From Elgaria multicarinata webbii (lineage: Eukaryota; Chordata; Lepidosauria; Squamata; Anguidae): 64,000 bases of DNA. Position numbers and translations under genes: made by a program. The stretch lies in contig NC_086183.1 in NCBI RefSeq assembly GCF_023053635.1, forward strand, positions 29,213,501-29,277,500, given 5' to 3'. The notes beneath the pieces were generated by a model, which was not told the origin of the DNA, did no database searches, and worked only from the letters and a program-made list of their open reading frames with translations. Positions 1-11,157 of this stretch are shown here, in pieces. Positions within the stretch are counted from its first letter, which is position 1. Every line of letters starts with the position of its first letter.

Positions 1-305
1 CAAAGCAGGACCAGGCTCCTGTATCTTTAACAGTTCTGTAGAAAAGAGAATTTCAGCAGGTGTCATTTGTAGACATGCAGCACCTGGTGAGATCCCCTCT
101 TCATCACAACCATTAACACTGCAGGAGCTATACTAGAGTGACCAGACACAAAAGAGGGCAGGGCTCTTGCAGCATTAATGGTTGTGATGAAGAGGGGATT
201 TCACCAGGGGCTACATGCCTACAAATGACACCTGCTGAAATTCCCTTTTCTATACAACTGTGAAAGATACAGGAGCCCAGTCCTCCTTTTCATAGGGTCA
301 CCCTA
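1..305. mobile_element. hAT-type foldback MITE (family A), 5' end outside the window
   Basis: Two inverted halves of about 150 bp, reading roughly 'aggaccaggctcctgtatc ... tttcagcaggtgtcatttg' and back, end at a GGTCACCCTA terminus at 296-305. The same foldback occurs about ten more times in the window. The left terminus is cut by the window edge. The hAT assignment comes from the copy at 60483-60792, which has a perfect 8-bp target duplication. Confidence 0.8.
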
Positions 306-1589
306 GCCCTCCCCCTTTTACCTTCAGCCCCATCCAGCCATGGTTGGCAGCCCTCAATCCCTTCTCCAGAATGGAATTTGGCCCTCAAGCTAAAAGGGGT
401 CCCACCCTGGTTTTAATGTTTAACTTTAAAGAACAACAACAACCCCCCCTAAAAAAAACACCAAACCATTCTCCTTGGTAAATCTTAGCTTTGGTTTTTC
501 GCTGATTCTCATTAACCTGATGGCCCTGTGGGATTTTGCTCCCCAGGCTGCCAAGTTCTACCCAGGGGTGGGGGACTTTGACAGGTTTGCTCTCCTGAAT
601 TTGCATCCGGGTGCTAGATCCACCGGAAGGGGGTCAGTCCTGTTGAGGGAATTAGTAATGTTGGTACAAATTCCTCCTAGCAGTTCGCAAATAAACAAAC
701 GCATGAGCGTTGAATCCTCAATGCTTTTATTCAGAGAAGTCTTCCAAAACAAAACAACCAGGCTGGCAGCATCAACTAATAACAAAGTAATTGTCTTACC
801 CTAAATCACAGTAAGCATAACAGCTTTATGGTTCTCCTTGACAAATGTTCCCTTCACATCAAAGCAACATACTCTCTTCTCTGGCAGCGGCCTACACCAC
901 ACTCCCCCCCCCCCCCCAAACACTGCTGTGAAAGAGCGAGCCTTTTACTTCCTCCACCCAATCACCAACAGGAGTTCTGAGCTTGCAAGTCTCTGCCAAT
1001 AATCTGCCAATAATTACTGTTAAGGTTAATACGAAAACCTGACAAGTCCCTCTATTATTACTGGGAAAAGGGGCTACCTTGCCAGCAGCTGCTGCGTTGG
1101 CCACTCTCTGCCAAGATCAAAGTGCTTGTTGCCAATTCCAAGATCTATATTTAAGGGAAATACAGCCTGTTCTTTCAGCCACCAGAAGATGGAGCAGCAG
1201 GGTAGAAGAGGAAGCATTGGATTGAAGGGAAGGGGAGGGGGGTGGGATAAAACGTGATTGCATGTAGAACAGGGGTTGACATTTGGAGCTTCTTGGAGAG
1301 AAGGACACTGCCTGCTTCCACTCCAGCTGCTAAGGCACAGACAAACCATGAGAGATGCCCACGGAGAGAGCAGCGTCTGGGGCAGCACAATTTGCCAGCA
1401 GTCCTTGCTGTCTGGGGGCAGGAGAGAGTCGGCCACCAAACCGAAGGGGAGAAGGTTGGTTAGAGAAGGAGGAAGCCAAGGGCCACCCCATCCCTCCCTC
1501 TGGCTTGGCGCTTCTCTATCCAGTGGGTTTGTTATTGGCCTGCTGCTCGCCATTTTGACACTCCCACAATGCTCCAGGGCATTTTGCTA
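306..1589. other. Intergenic, no gene recognised
   Basis: This stretch contains a poly-C run near 904-917 and scattered short open frames on both strands with no recognisable protein. It presumably lies in an intron of APOC1 or just upstream of its last exon. I found no APOC1 signal-peptide exon here. Confidence 0.5.
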
Positions 1590-2153
1590 TAGGTTGACCA
1601 TACGGAAAGGAGGACACGGCTCCTGTATTTTTAACTAGGGTGACCATACGGAAAGGAGGACAGGGTGTCTTTAACAGTTCTATAGAAAAGGGAGTTTCAG
1701 CAGGTATCATTTGTAACTGGTCAAGAGGGCAGGGCTCCTGCAGCTTTCACTGTTGTGATGAAGAATTTCACCAGGTGCTGCATGCACACAAATGACACCT
1801 GCTGAAATTCCCTTTTCTATACAACTGTTAAAGATACAGGAGCCCGGTCCTCCTTTCCATATGGTCACCCTATTTTAACAATTGTGTAAAAAAGGGAATT
1901 TCAGCAGGTGTCATTTGTAGACGTGAAGCCCCTGGTGAAATTCCCTCTTCATCACAACAGTGAAAGCTGCAGGAGCCCTGCCCTCTTTTGTACCTGGTCA
2001 CTCTAGTATAGCTCCTGCAGCTTTCACTGTAATGAGGAGGAGGGAATTTCCCCAGGTGCTGCATGCATACAAAAGACACCTGCAGAAATTCCCTTTTCTA
2101 TGCAACTGTTAAAGACACAGGAGCCCGGTCCTCCTTTTCATAGGGTCACCCTA
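1590..2153. mobile_element. Family A hAT MITE interrupted by another family A copy
   Basis: The outer copy starts with a TAGGTTGACC terminus at 1590, breaks after 1635, resumes at 1873 and ends with CACCCTA at 2153. The inner copy occupies 1636-1872. The word TTTTAAC lies on both sides of the inner copy and occurs once in the uninterrupted consensus, as expected of a target duplication. Confidence 0.75.
1636..1872. mobile_element. Family A hAT MITE, inner copy of a self-nested pair
   Basis: It has a TAGGGTGACC start and a GGTCACCCTA end and is about 237 bp, shorter than the usual 310 bp. It is inserted in a sister copy (see 1590-2153), so it is younger than its host copy. Confidence 0.75.
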
Positions 2154-2375
2154 ATTTTTGCGCCCACCTAATGGTGGCTTCCAGCTCATCCTCCGTTGCC
2201 ACTCAGCAGATTTCAGCCCAGGAGTAGGCGAGGGGACCTACATCTAGTGCCGTTGGCCTTTTGCTGCCTACCTAACCATGTAGGGCAGCAGCTGATGGGG
2301 GCCGTATCCTGCTGAGTCATAGGGAGCATACCAAAGGGTGGCTGATTCCGCTCACTGTTTTCTTGCCATGAACAG

Positions 2376-2448
2376 GAACTGGTTTGCTGAGAATTTCCAG
2401 AAGATGAAGGAGAAATTCAGGGCCATTACCAACAGGGAATCTGACTGA
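2376..2448 (+). CDS. APOC1: Apolipoprotein C-I, last coding exon (partial gene)
   Basis: ApoC-I is a small exchangeable apolipoprotein of chylomicrons, VLDL and HDL that modulates lipoprotein uptake, LCAT and CETP. After a splice acceptor ending in 'ccatgaacag' at 2375 the exon reads, with a codon split after AG, RNWFAENFQKMKEKF followed by RAITNRESD and a TGA stop. This matches the C-terminal helix of human ApoC-I (REWFSETFQKVKEKLKIDS) almost position by position, including the split Arg codon. The tail is a few residues longer than in human. An AATAAA signal lies 180 bp downstream. The earlier exons, with the signal peptide and first helix, are not visible in 1-2375 and probably lie left of the window beyond a repeat-rich intron. 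APOC2 follows about 9 kb downstream on the same strand, as expected of the conserved cluster. Confidence 0.85.
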
Positions 2449-2628
2449 AGCGGTGGGCGAGATGCCGGCTCCCCGTACGCACCCCTGATCGGAAGGAGGG
2501 CTCTTGCACGCTCCATGTAGCACTGAAATATTACCTTGCTCTCCAGGGACTGCGTAGCTATCCCTTCATTTTCTACTCTCCCTTTTTGGGTTTGTTATGT
2601 TTTTATTTGCAAGCATTTATTGGACTCA

Positions 2629-2634
2629 AATAAA
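2629..2634 (+). promoter_or_regulatory. Polyadenylation signal of APOC1
   Basis: This is an AATAAA hexamer in 'ctcaaataaaaag', 181 bp after the APOC1 stop. The 3' UTR between them carries no transposon. Confidence 0.7.
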
Positions 2635-2649
2635 AAGAAAACGCTTCCC

Positions 2650-3048
2650 TGGTGAACTGTACTCTCTTTAATAATCGCTGGGATCTTTTCCTACCAAGGG
2701 TGTCGTCACCCAACGTTGAGAAGGAAGGATGATGATTTGAATGTCTTTCACCCCTCCCAAATTTTCAAGCTGTTATCCGAACCCTTCCCAAATTATCCCC
2801 ACCACCACCACTTACAGGACGTTGCACCTGCATCCAAATTTTCACAAGGTGAGCTTCTGATGTTGTTTGTGCTGAAGACTTGGGCCAACGCACCCACAGC
2901 TGGTTGTCACGGCACATTTCACTCCCCCCTCCCCCAAAATCCCTTCCAACTCTTTGTTGCTGGCTATTTTAATTAAGGAGGTTACAAAATCACCCCCCCC
3001 ATTTTGCTGGCCCTGATATCAGTGGGGCAGTGCTTTGCTAGGCTAGCT
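2650..3048. other. Intergenic, nothing recognised
   Basis: This follows the APOC1 polyadenylation signal. It is slightly C-rich (poly-C at 2992-3000) and holds no repeat or gene that I recognise. Confidence 0.4.
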
Positions 3049-3368
3049 TAGGGTGACCCTATGAAAAGGAGGACCGGGCTCCTGTTTCTTTAACAGTTGC
3101 ATAGAAAAGGGAATTTCAGCAGGTGTCATTTGTATATATGGAGAACCTGGTGAAATTCTTTTATCATCACAACGGTTAAAGCTGCAGGAGCTATGCTAGA
3201 GTGACCAGATTTAAAAGAGGGCAGGACTCCTGCAGCTTTAACTGTGGTGATGAAGAGGAAATTTCACCAGGTTCTCCATATATACAAATGTCACCTGCCG
3301 AAATTCCCTTTTCTATGCAACTGTTAAAGATACAGGAGCCCTGTCCTCCTTTTCATAGGGTCACCCTG
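3049..3368. mobile_element. Family A hAT foldback MITE
   Basis: It is a complete copy, TAGGGTGACC to GGTCACCCT, of about 320 bp, with two inverted halves joined at 'gctatgctagagtgaccaga'. Confidence 0.85.
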
Positions 3369-4430
3369 GGATATCTCCTTTAGAGTTGTGGCTGGTTCTG
3401 ACTGAAACCCAGAGCAGACATCGGAGCCACCAGCCTCCTCCTCCTCCTCCTTCTTTTTACTGGGCCCTGCTCCTCTGCCTTTAACAGCAATTAAATCTGC
3501 AGGAATAATTACTTGTTTTCATGCTGTGTGGAAAAACCTCACTTGCTGATGTCCCCAGACATCAAGCTGCTGTTTAGAAGCACAGGAGCAGGTCAGAGCA
3601 GTATTTTTTCTCTCTGATCAGTTGGCAACCTTACACTAACAATATGTGGGCAGTTGTTAACATCCGGAGAAAAAAGTCGCCAGGGCTGCCTGAAAGCAAC
3701 ATTCCTCTGAGCAGGAAGCTCTGCCTCCTAATCCCCAAAATGCGTTGTTACAAAAAACATACTGCATATGCTCTGAGGCACTCTTGCTTTAACAATTGCA
3801 TCTGGTGTTCCCCGGCTGAGTGGTGGAACTCAGAGCAAGATGTAGGCTCTTGGCTCACGTGAAATTTCGCTTGTGAGCTTCACTTACAACAGCCCAGCTG
3901 TGTTATCACCTCCTACCATCCTGGTGTGCGCTATCCCCCTTCGCTGGCCTCGGAAGTCATTTTCGAAGCTTCCTCGGAATAAAGCTGGTTGATTAATGAC
4001 TGGGAGCAAATATTGCACTACGCCTAAGCAAACGATGCTTCTCTCCCCCGATCCTGCCTGCTCATCACTTTGGTTCCTTCGATAAATAGTACTTTGGACT
4101 TGCAGCCTTGGTCGGGTCTTGCCCGGGAGATAGTTCAGATAAAAGGTCCTGCCTGTGGTTAGGGGAGATCACAAAGAGAAGTTTGGAAAGGGGGTGGCGG
4201 AAGTTTTTCTCCGGTGGAACATTTCTCTTCCAAGACAGTGGTTGTGTCCATGGGGTCATTTGTAAAGAGACGCCGTGAGTTTAGAGATGTACACTGAAAT
4301 ATTCCCTCAGGGGGTCACACCAAGCAGGATATTCCACTATGAAAGCGGTATATAACAGGCAGGAGCCACACCACTGCTTTATAGCAGTATTGAAGTGCAC
4401 TGACAACTGTTGGGGCCCACTGACATACCA
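3369..4430. other. Intergenic with fragments of two foldback repeats
   Basis: Positions 3388-3436 hold half of the 'GGTGGCTC...GAAACC' foldback also seen at 6427-6635. Positions 4319-4428 hold half of the 'ctatgaaagcggtatata' foldback also seen at 60113-60315. I see no gene between them. Confidence 0.45.
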
Positions 4431-5515
4431 CAATACTTGACGGAACGCCTCTCCCGACATGAACCTACCCATACACTGCGCTCAACATCTGAGGTCCTCC
4501 TCAGGGTGCCTACCCTGAGGGAAGCTCGGAGAACGGCAACAAGAGAGAGGGCCTTTTCAGTAGGGATGTGCTCCGCTTCTAATCGGACCGGCGAATTAGA
4601 AGCGGAGCGGGGTGCTTCGCCTCCCCTTAAGGCGGAGGCGAAGAGGATTGGGGGGCCGGCGGAGCATGGCGAAGAGGATCGAGGTGAAGGCAGATCCTTC
4701 GCCTCGATCCGGAGCTCCGCTGGAAAGGTAAGTGGGGTTTACCGGGCCCTGCCGCTGTCGCTGTCGCCCATGCAGCGACAGCGGCAGGGCCCGGTAAACC
4801 CCCCCCCTCCTCTCCTTTACCTGCCTCCATCCACGGTCCCTTGGCTTCTTCAACTGAGCCCGCGGTTCAACCAGGAAGTCAAGGCCGCACTTGCGGCCCA
4901 GACTTCCTGGTGGAACTGCGGGCTCAATTGAAGAAGCCGAGGGACCGCGGACGGAGGCAGGTAAGGTCCCCCTCTCCCTTGATCCCTTACCAGGCTCTGC
5001 CGCCGTCGCCGCATGGGCGGCGATGGCGGCAGGGCCCGGTAACCCCCACTATGGGGGGGGAACGGAGCTCCGATCCGGAGCTCCGAGCGGAGCGGAGTGG
5101 GCATAGGCAGAGTGGGGGCGGGGCGGAGCCCGATCCGAAAATGGCGGATCTGAAAGTGAAGCGGAGTGGTGGGTCCGTGCACACCCCTACTTTTCAGTGG
5201 TGGCCCCTCAATTATGGAATGATCTCCCCAACGAGGCCCACCTGGCGCCAACATTGTTATCAAGACTTTTCTCTTCTCCCAGGCATTTAACAGCATTTAA
5301 TAGCATATGCTGAGTTTTTTAACTGACCCCAGAACTGTTATTTTTAAATGGATATTGTCTGTTTTTGTTTGTATTTTATGCTTTTGGTGGTTTTAAATTT
5401 TGTATATTTCTTTTTAATGTTCACTGTTTTTAACTTTTGTAAACCGCCCAGAGAGCTTCAGCTATGGGGTGGTATATAAATGTAAATAATAATAATAATA
5501 ATAATAATAATAATT
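4430..5515 (+). mobile_element. L2-type LINE 3' end, split by a hAT element
   Basis: Translated across the 8-bp target site, the two parts (4430-4560 and 5198-5515) give the typical C-terminus of an L2-clade ORF2 (TATRERAFSVVAPQLWNDLP, then a short tail and a stop). A 3' UTR follows, with 'gccyagagagcttcagctatggggtggtatataaatg' and an (AAT)n tail. The hAT element at 4561-5189 sits inside the codons for AFS/VVAP. Confidence 0.75.
4561..5189. mobile_element. hAT-type element, family C, with perfect 8-bp target duplication
   Basis: Its termini are TAGGGATGTGCTCCGC and GTGCACACCCCTA, and CTTTTCAG is duplicated at 4553-4560 and 5190-5197. Inside are strong secondary palindromes, for example 4735-4799 (around 'gggccctgccgctgtcgct') and about 4825-4955 (around 'gaagtcaaggccgcac'). 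It is GC- and CpG-rich, unlike its surroundings. No coding capacity for a transposase is seen, so it is non-autonomous. Sister copies lie at 36154-37003 and 42114-42688. Confidence 0.9.
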
Positions 5516-5525
5516 TACAGGCTCT

Positions 5526-5605
5526 TTAGATTTTATTTATTTATTTATTTATTACATTTCTATACCACCCAATAGCCGGAGCTCTCTGGGCGGTTCACAA
5601 GATGG
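5526..5605 (-). mobile_element. L2-type LINE 3' tail, minus strand
   Basis: The segment 'ttatttattacatttctataccacccaatagccggagctctctgggcggttcac' is the reverse complement of the L2-type 3' tail seen at 5430-5500. Confidence 0.65.
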
Positions 5606-5714
5606 CATTGTGATCCTCCAGTTTCTCTTCTGTTCTATTTCAGAGCGCTTTCACATTGTATTTTTCTGTTTTTTAGTTTGGCTTCGGCCTGTTTCTGCAT
5701 CAGTTTGCAAATTC

Positions 5715-5715
<1 letters not shown>

Positions 5716-5757
<42 letters not shown>
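5716..5757. repeat. (CA)n microsatellite
   Basis: About 21 uninterrupted CA units. Confidence 0.95.
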
Positions 5758-5762
<5 letters not shown>

Positions 5763-6029
5763 TCAGTGCAGAAATCTATATGCGTGTTATGTGCATTTCC
5801 TCTTTACCGCCTGCACACACTTTTGGCAATCAATACAATGTGCTTTTGAATGTACTTTCCCCTATTACATGCATTTTTGGTCAACGTTTCCTTACAATGT
5901 TCATTTTTGTGCAGATCTGTTTCGTTGTGAATTGCAAAAATGAGAAAACCTCCAGATCTCAGTGCACCAAGTGGGTTCCGGTTCTCGCATCTGTTTATGA
6001 GGTGCAAACTGGGTAAATTCAGATAAAAA

Positions 6030-6400
6030 AATTGGGAAGAACAAATTAATAATATTAATATTAATAATAATATATATAATAAATAAAATAATAATAATAA
6101 TAAAAAATTCTGATTGGATCAAGGCAGGGAACAACAGCAAGCATAAAATACATAAAATACTGATTAAAAACATAGTATACACGCTTAAAAAACATCCTAA
6201 AAGCATACTAAAAGCATCCTAAAATTCCACTGGATAGGCCTGCAGGAAGAGCTCAGTCTTGATAGCTTTCTTGAATGTTAAAAGACTGTCAAGCTGACGA
6301 GTCTCCTCTGGCAGGCCATTCCACAGTCATCCATCCCTACTCCAGAGTCTGGGGGAAGCAGCACCTAATCGATCAAGCAGGGGCCATTCCAGGCTGACCA
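6030..6400 (-). mobile_element. LINE 3' end (L2-like), minus strand
   Basis: The complement encodes the same LINE C-terminal module as 26930-27338 (an 'LWNGLPEET..LDSLLAFKKAIKT'-type tail). It is followed by AT-rich 3' UTR and an AAT tail at about 6030-6100. Confidence 0.65.
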
Positions 6401-6426
6401 GTCCTTTCCTTTCTAGTGGAGGATGG

Positions 6427-6635
6427 TGGCTCTGATGTCAGCAGGGTGGTGAATCTGCTCCGGGTTTCAGTAAGATCCAGTCAGTCAGCACTCTAAAGGA
6501 GCTGTTCAAAGTGTTTGGCCTTGGAAAGCTCCTTTATTTAGCTCCAAGGTTCAGCACCTTGGATAGCTGCTTAGACTTCCAGCTGGTCCTAACTGAAACA
6601 CGGAATGGATTCACACCCCACTGGAATTGGAGCCA
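6427..6635. mobile_element. Foldback repeat, family with GGTGGCTC ends
   Basis: The ends are inverted copies: 'ggtggctctgatgtcagcag' at the left and 'cccactggaattggagccacc' at the right, with 'ccgggtttcagt' and 'actgaaacacgg' further in. Related pieces lie at 3388-3436, 6884-7060, about 20375-20563 and 58190-58350. No clear target duplication was found. Confidence 0.55.
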
Positions 6636-6883
6636 CCAGTCCCTTCTAGATTTTAAAATCATAGGCGAGCCGATGAGGAGTGACCAGAAAAGGGGAGAAG
6701 GGGGAAAGAGATAGCCTATGCAACCGGGATGGACACTGACGGATTTTTGTTGACCGGTTCGGGAGGCCCTTGAGCTCATTGAGGCCTACTTGGTTATCCT
6801 AAAACATATTTCAGAACAAAAATGCAAGGAAAGTCACATGACCTGCCTGATAAACCCTACCTCTTCTGTAGTTCAGGCTGGTG

Positions 6884-7060
6884 GCTCCGTTATTATTATT
6901 ATTATTTATTTATTTATATAGCACCATCAATGTACATGGTGCTGTACAGCGTAAAACAGTAAATAGCAAGACCCTGCCGCGTAGGCTTACATAGGCTTCC
7001 GTTGTCAGTGGATCAGCGAATCCGCTCCGGGTTTCAGTCAGAACCTGCCAGAATTCTGAA
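6884..7060. mobile_element. Foldback repeat interrupted by a LINE tail
   Basis: The left piece 'ggctggtggctccgtta' is followed by a minus-strand LINE-type tail (about 6895-6990, containing 'atatagcaccatcaatgtac'). The foldback then resumes with 'ttgtcagtggatcagcgaat'. Confidence 0.4.
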
Positions 7061-7295
7061 AGACCTATCTATGATTGCAGAAGACAGCAGTGTAACACAA
7101 TAGCCATTATTTTTATCTTTACAAATAATAACAGTTATGAATAAAAGGGGTGTCCAGGAGACCTCTTACAGCTTACAATTTAATTTTAGCATTATTTATA
7201 TTGTGCTCGAAGCCATACAATTTGGTAACGCTGCATGGCTGCCCAGAGGGGTCAGAGGGGCAACTGTGGAAATTTGCCACAGGCTCTCATGAAGC

Positions 7296-7484
7296 TAGGG
7301 TGACCATATGGAAAGGAGGACCAGGCTCCTGTATCTGTAACTGTTGTATTGAAAAGGAAATTTCAGCAGGTGTCATTTGTATGCAAGCAGCACCTGGCGA
7401 AATGCCCTCTTCAACACAACAGTGAAAGCTGCAGCAGCCCTGCCCTCTTGACCAGATACAGAAGAGGGCAGGGCTCCTCCATGG
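7296..7484. mobile_element. Family A hAT MITE, left half only
   Basis: The copy starts with TAGGGTGACC and runs through the first arm and loop. It then stops at the 3' end of the L2 LINE, with no right arm or right terminus. Confidence 0.7.
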
Positions 7485-9375
7485 TTAAAACGACGAGCCA
7501 AGAAAATAATCTTGGCTGCAGAATGGTGAAGAGAGACCAAAGAGCAGAGATGAGCAGAAGGAAGACCAGTCAAAAGAAGATGACAAAAGTCCAAACGGGA
7601 GATAACCAAAGCATGGACAAGGGTCTTAGCAGAAGATTCAGATAAGAACGGACGGATCCTAGCAATGTTATATAGGAAAAAACAGCAGGACTTGGCTACA
7701 CCCTCAATATGTGAGGAGAAAGAAAGTGAAGAATCAAATATGAAGCCAAGACTACGAGCTTCTTCCACCGGATAAAGTGTGACATTATTAACAGTAACAA
7801 AGAATGAAGAGTGAGGGAATGGTTTGGGAGGGAAGACAAGCAAAACTGTTTTCGCCATGTTTAGTTTTAAGCGACGCTGAAGCATCCAGGCTGAGATATC
7901 AGACAAACAGGCTGAGATCCTAGCCTGAACGTCAGTAGAAAGTTCGGGAGAAGAGAGATACAATTGTGAATTGTCTGCATACAGGTGATATTGGAGGCCA
8001 TGAGAATGAAACATGTATAAAGAGAACAACAGAGGGCCAGCTACTGAGCCCTGCGGCACCCCAACTTGAAGGGGAAAAGAAGAAGATGAGTGGCCATTAG
8101 CACATACGCTAAATGAGCGACCTGCGAGATAGGAGCCAAACCAGTCATAGACAGATTTGCGGGATCCAAGATCACATAGGGTAGCCAATAGGAGGTCATG
8201 ATCAACCGTATCAAAGGCCGCAGTAAGATCCAAAAGAATAAGAACTGAAAACAGGCCTTTAGATTTGGCGATAAGAAGATCATTGGTAATCTTAGTAAGA
8301 GCTGTCTCAGTAGAATGCAGAGGACGGAAGCCAGACTGAAAAGGATCGAAGGCTGAGGAACTAGAAAGAAAATGAAGACACCGGGAATAAACCACTCATT
8401 CCAAGACTTTTGACACGGGCAGCAGAGAAATAGGGCGATACTTGGCAAGAGAAAACATATCGAGAGAGGATTTTTTTTAGAATGGGGGAGACTGAAGCAT
8501 GCTTAAAAGCAGAAGGACATGTGTCAGAAGACAAAGAAGTGTTAATAATGTGGAGTAGGGAGGGAAGAATGGTAGACGTAAGATTGATAAAGACGCGAGA
8601 AGGGATAGGATCAAGAGGGCAGGTGGAGAGCTTCAAAGAATGCATTATACTAGTAAGTTCATCGGCAGCGATCAGAGGAAATGCAGAGGAAATTACAGGG
8701 GGAACTGGAAGTTGAGTAGTGAATGTTGGGGGAGAGATAGTAATAGCGAGCTCAGAGCGAATTGTTTGGATTTTGTTGTTGAAGAAAGTAGCAAAATCCT
8801 GAGCAGACAAGGAGAGAGGAATGGAGGGTGGGCTGGGTTTCAGAAGGGCGTCAAATTACGTAAAAAGCTGCCGAGGGCGCTTGGCTTGAGACTGAATAAG
8901 GAGAGAAAAATACTGTTGTTTAGCCAACGAGATAGCAGCAGAAAAGGATGAGAGAACAAATTTATAATGAACAAATTCTGCCCAATCCCTGGACTTACGC
9001 CAAAGGCATTCCGCTGCCCGGGAACAGGAGCAGAGATAGCGAATAGAGAAAGTAAGCCATGGTTGTGGTTGTGATGGACGAACCATCCATGCCACAGATG
9101 GGGCAAACTCATCAAGGGAAGCAGATAAAGAAGAATTGAAAGAGGACACGGCTAAGTCCACAGAAGGGACAGAAATAACAGAAGAAAGAGAAGAAGACAA
9201 GGGTTGAGAAAGAGCATTGTAATTTATAGATTGCAGTTCTCAGCAAGATCGAAGAACAGAAGGTAAGAGAGGAGGATTATGAATGAGAGCAAAAGAAACT
9301 AAATGATGATCCGACAGTGGAAACTCAGCAGCAGAAAATTCAGAAACAGAACAATTCTTAGAAAAGACATCCTCT
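7485..9375 (-). mobile_element. L2-clade LINE, 5'-truncated and decayed, with endonuclease end and reverse transcriptase
   Basis: Reading leftwards on the minus strand, the first recognisable block is the end of an apurinic endonuclease domain (LSDHHLVSF near 9300). A linker follows in several frames, then a reverse transcriptase. The RT shows [45 protein letters not shown] and YADNSQLY, the last in place of the usual YADD-x-QLY active-site box. One frame spans 8395-7485 (RT fingers to thumb), another 8810-8361 (the region before RT), and another 9200-8856. Stops and frame changes separate them, so it is not active. The 3' end is replaced by a half family A MITE. The family call rests on the RT motifs. 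Confidence 0.85.
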
Positions 9376-9409
9376 GATGTCCTTAGGTACATTAGCAATA
9401 TGATGGAGT

Positions 9410-9610
9410 GTGCCTGGCAGGACCTTCTGGTACCTGGTGGCTGATGCCATAGTCCAGGGTCCAGGTTATATGGCAGTTATAGATGAACTTTGGGATTGGC
9501 TAATGGCTGAAAATGCCAACCACAGAAAAAGATTCTTCCAAAGAGTTGTGCAGCCTTCTGGCCACAGAGGACACACTGACAAGCTTTTTGATCCTAGACA
9601 GGGGAGGTAG
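9410..9610 (+). other. Unassigned short open frame
   Basis: This 66-codon frame contains VIDELWDWLMAENANHRKRF and has no ATG at its start. I considered APOC4, which lies between APOC1 and APOC2 in mammals, but the residues do not align convincingly with it. It may be chance or part of an old repeat adjoining the LINE. Confidence 0.2.
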
Positions 9611-9771
9611 CAGCAATTGCTGAACCCTGGGAGCTCCAGAGCTGATCATGAATGCATGAAAAGTCACTGGACCAGCTCCAGTTATCCCGCAGCCAAGCCT
9701 GTATGTACACTGGCTCCCCAAGGGTCACGATGAGTTGGACTCTCTCTTCCATCAGCATTTCAGGCCGGATC

Positions 9772-9789
9772 TGTTTGCTTGGACTTTGG
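9772..9789 (+). promoter_or_regulatory. Adjacent FOXA-like and HNF4-like sites
   Basis: TGTTTGCTT at 9772-9780 fits the forkhead (FOXA) consensus. The overlapping TGGACTTTG at 9780-9788 is the reverse complement of CAAAGTCCA, the HNF4-preferred word. Both factors drive liver expression of apolipoprotein genes. The position, about 150 bp before the candidate APOC2 first exon, is suitable. This is motif-level evidence only. Confidence 0.35.
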
Positions 9790-9937
9790 ACAGGTAAGGG
9801 AGATGTGCCATTTGAGAAGAGGATTCTGGGAGAAGGTGGGAAATAGTTTTTTGGGGGGGTTGGTGTTTTGTAATGTTTTCTTTTCTCTCCCGCAAGAGTG
9901 CCGTCCGGTATAACCTGCTGATCCAGAGAGAGACGGT

Positions 9938-9963
9938 ACTGCTGCAGCTGGATTGGGCACAGC
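9938..9963 (+). promoter_or_regulatory. Candidate non-coding first exon of APOC2 and its start region
   Basis: A TATA-like word (TATAAC, 9909-9914) lies about 30 bp before a short segment that ends in a good splice donor (AGC|GTGAGT, 9964). Mammalian APOC2 has a very short untranslated first exon, so this is a reasonable guess. The splice to about 11768 is not proven. Confidence 0.3.
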
Positions 9964-9969
9964 GTGAGT

Positions 9970-10762
9970 GTGTTTTTACGTTCATGGGATTAACTCCGAG
10001 GCCGTCTCCTTTGCACCCTTGAAGGGACCCAAGAAAGCCAGAACTGATGGGGGCAGTGGGGGGGGGGGGGGAGAGGAGAAGGAGAAAGTCGATGTGGGTT
10101 TCTTCATCTTTGTCAGCCAAGAAAGAGATTAGGAAGTTGCGGCAGACCTCATCCCAGGACCCACCAAGGAGTTCTATCACAGGCCAGATTCCAGAATTTA
10201 GGAAAATGATATGTTTTCAAGTGGACCTTTAGCTGTATACTTGGCTGGTTCTTTCAGTGAAGCACAGTGAGCCCATGTGCCATTTTAATTTTTGTGTATC
10301 TGAAAATGAGTTAGCAGAGGGGAAACGGAACAGGGTTTTTGCCAGATTTCCCGAAAGAGGAGATTTGGGGGTCAAGGGTTCACTTCTCATACCCAGACAG
10401 GAAGAACCACTCTCCAACTAACAATCCTCATTTTCTTCTTTCTTGTGTGCTTACTGTTAGGTCTGTAAAAAAAAAAAAAACTCCCGAGCCACCAAGAAGA
10501 AAGAGCACAGGGCATTTTTCTACTGAGAGGTATGTCTCAATTTCGCCTGCAGTTTCCACAGTTTTTACTGGCCGTGCTCCGGTGCCTTTAATACTGGGAT
10601 TCTGTGCAGAAATTAAGCGAATCAAGTATTTTCGATCACTTTATTGCTCCGCCAGCAAAAAGCTTCACTGGTTTAATTTCACCAGGTCAGAAAGTTTTTA
10701 AGGATAGACAAGCAGAGGCAGTTAAAAAAAAATGACAACCTTTTCTGAATGGTAAGGGTTAA

Positions 10763-10796
<34 letters not shown>

Positions 10797-11157
10797 AAAT
10801 GTGTATGGTGAAAAGGAATTGGTGCATTAGTGAATTAGTAATAAATAAATAAAGTTTTGGTCTGGAAATGACCTTCAGACGTTGCTTGACCTTGCTACTC
10901 TAAAAACAGATTTTTGTGTGATTAACCTATTAATTTGGACTTAGCTAAAATTAAAAACTAACACCCTAATATTTCTGCTAAAAAGTGGGATCCTTTTCAC
11001 CATGGTGCTGATTACTTTAGAAAGCTTCTTACTATTTCTTTTGATTACTTTTCATTTATCAGATTTAAAATCTTTAAAGTGAAAGGGGCTCTGTGTGTGA
11101 GTGGGAAGGAGGTCCTTATTATGACTAATGTTTTCCCCCTGCTTTTCCTCCAAAAAG
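9970..11157. other. Probable APOC2 intron 1, no clear repeat
   Basis: It holds poly-G near 10058-10070, poly-A near 10468-10480 and a (TG)n run at 10765-10794. I recognise no gene or transposon here. Confidence 0.4.

Noticed and set aside
7485-8395. Host gene encoding a 340-residue reverse-transcriptase-like protein
   Set aside because: It is part of a decayed L2 LINE with stops and frame changes upstream.
9410-9610. APOC4 candidate between APOC1 and APOC2
   Set aside because: No convincing alignment with ApoC-IV, no start codon and no clear splice sites.
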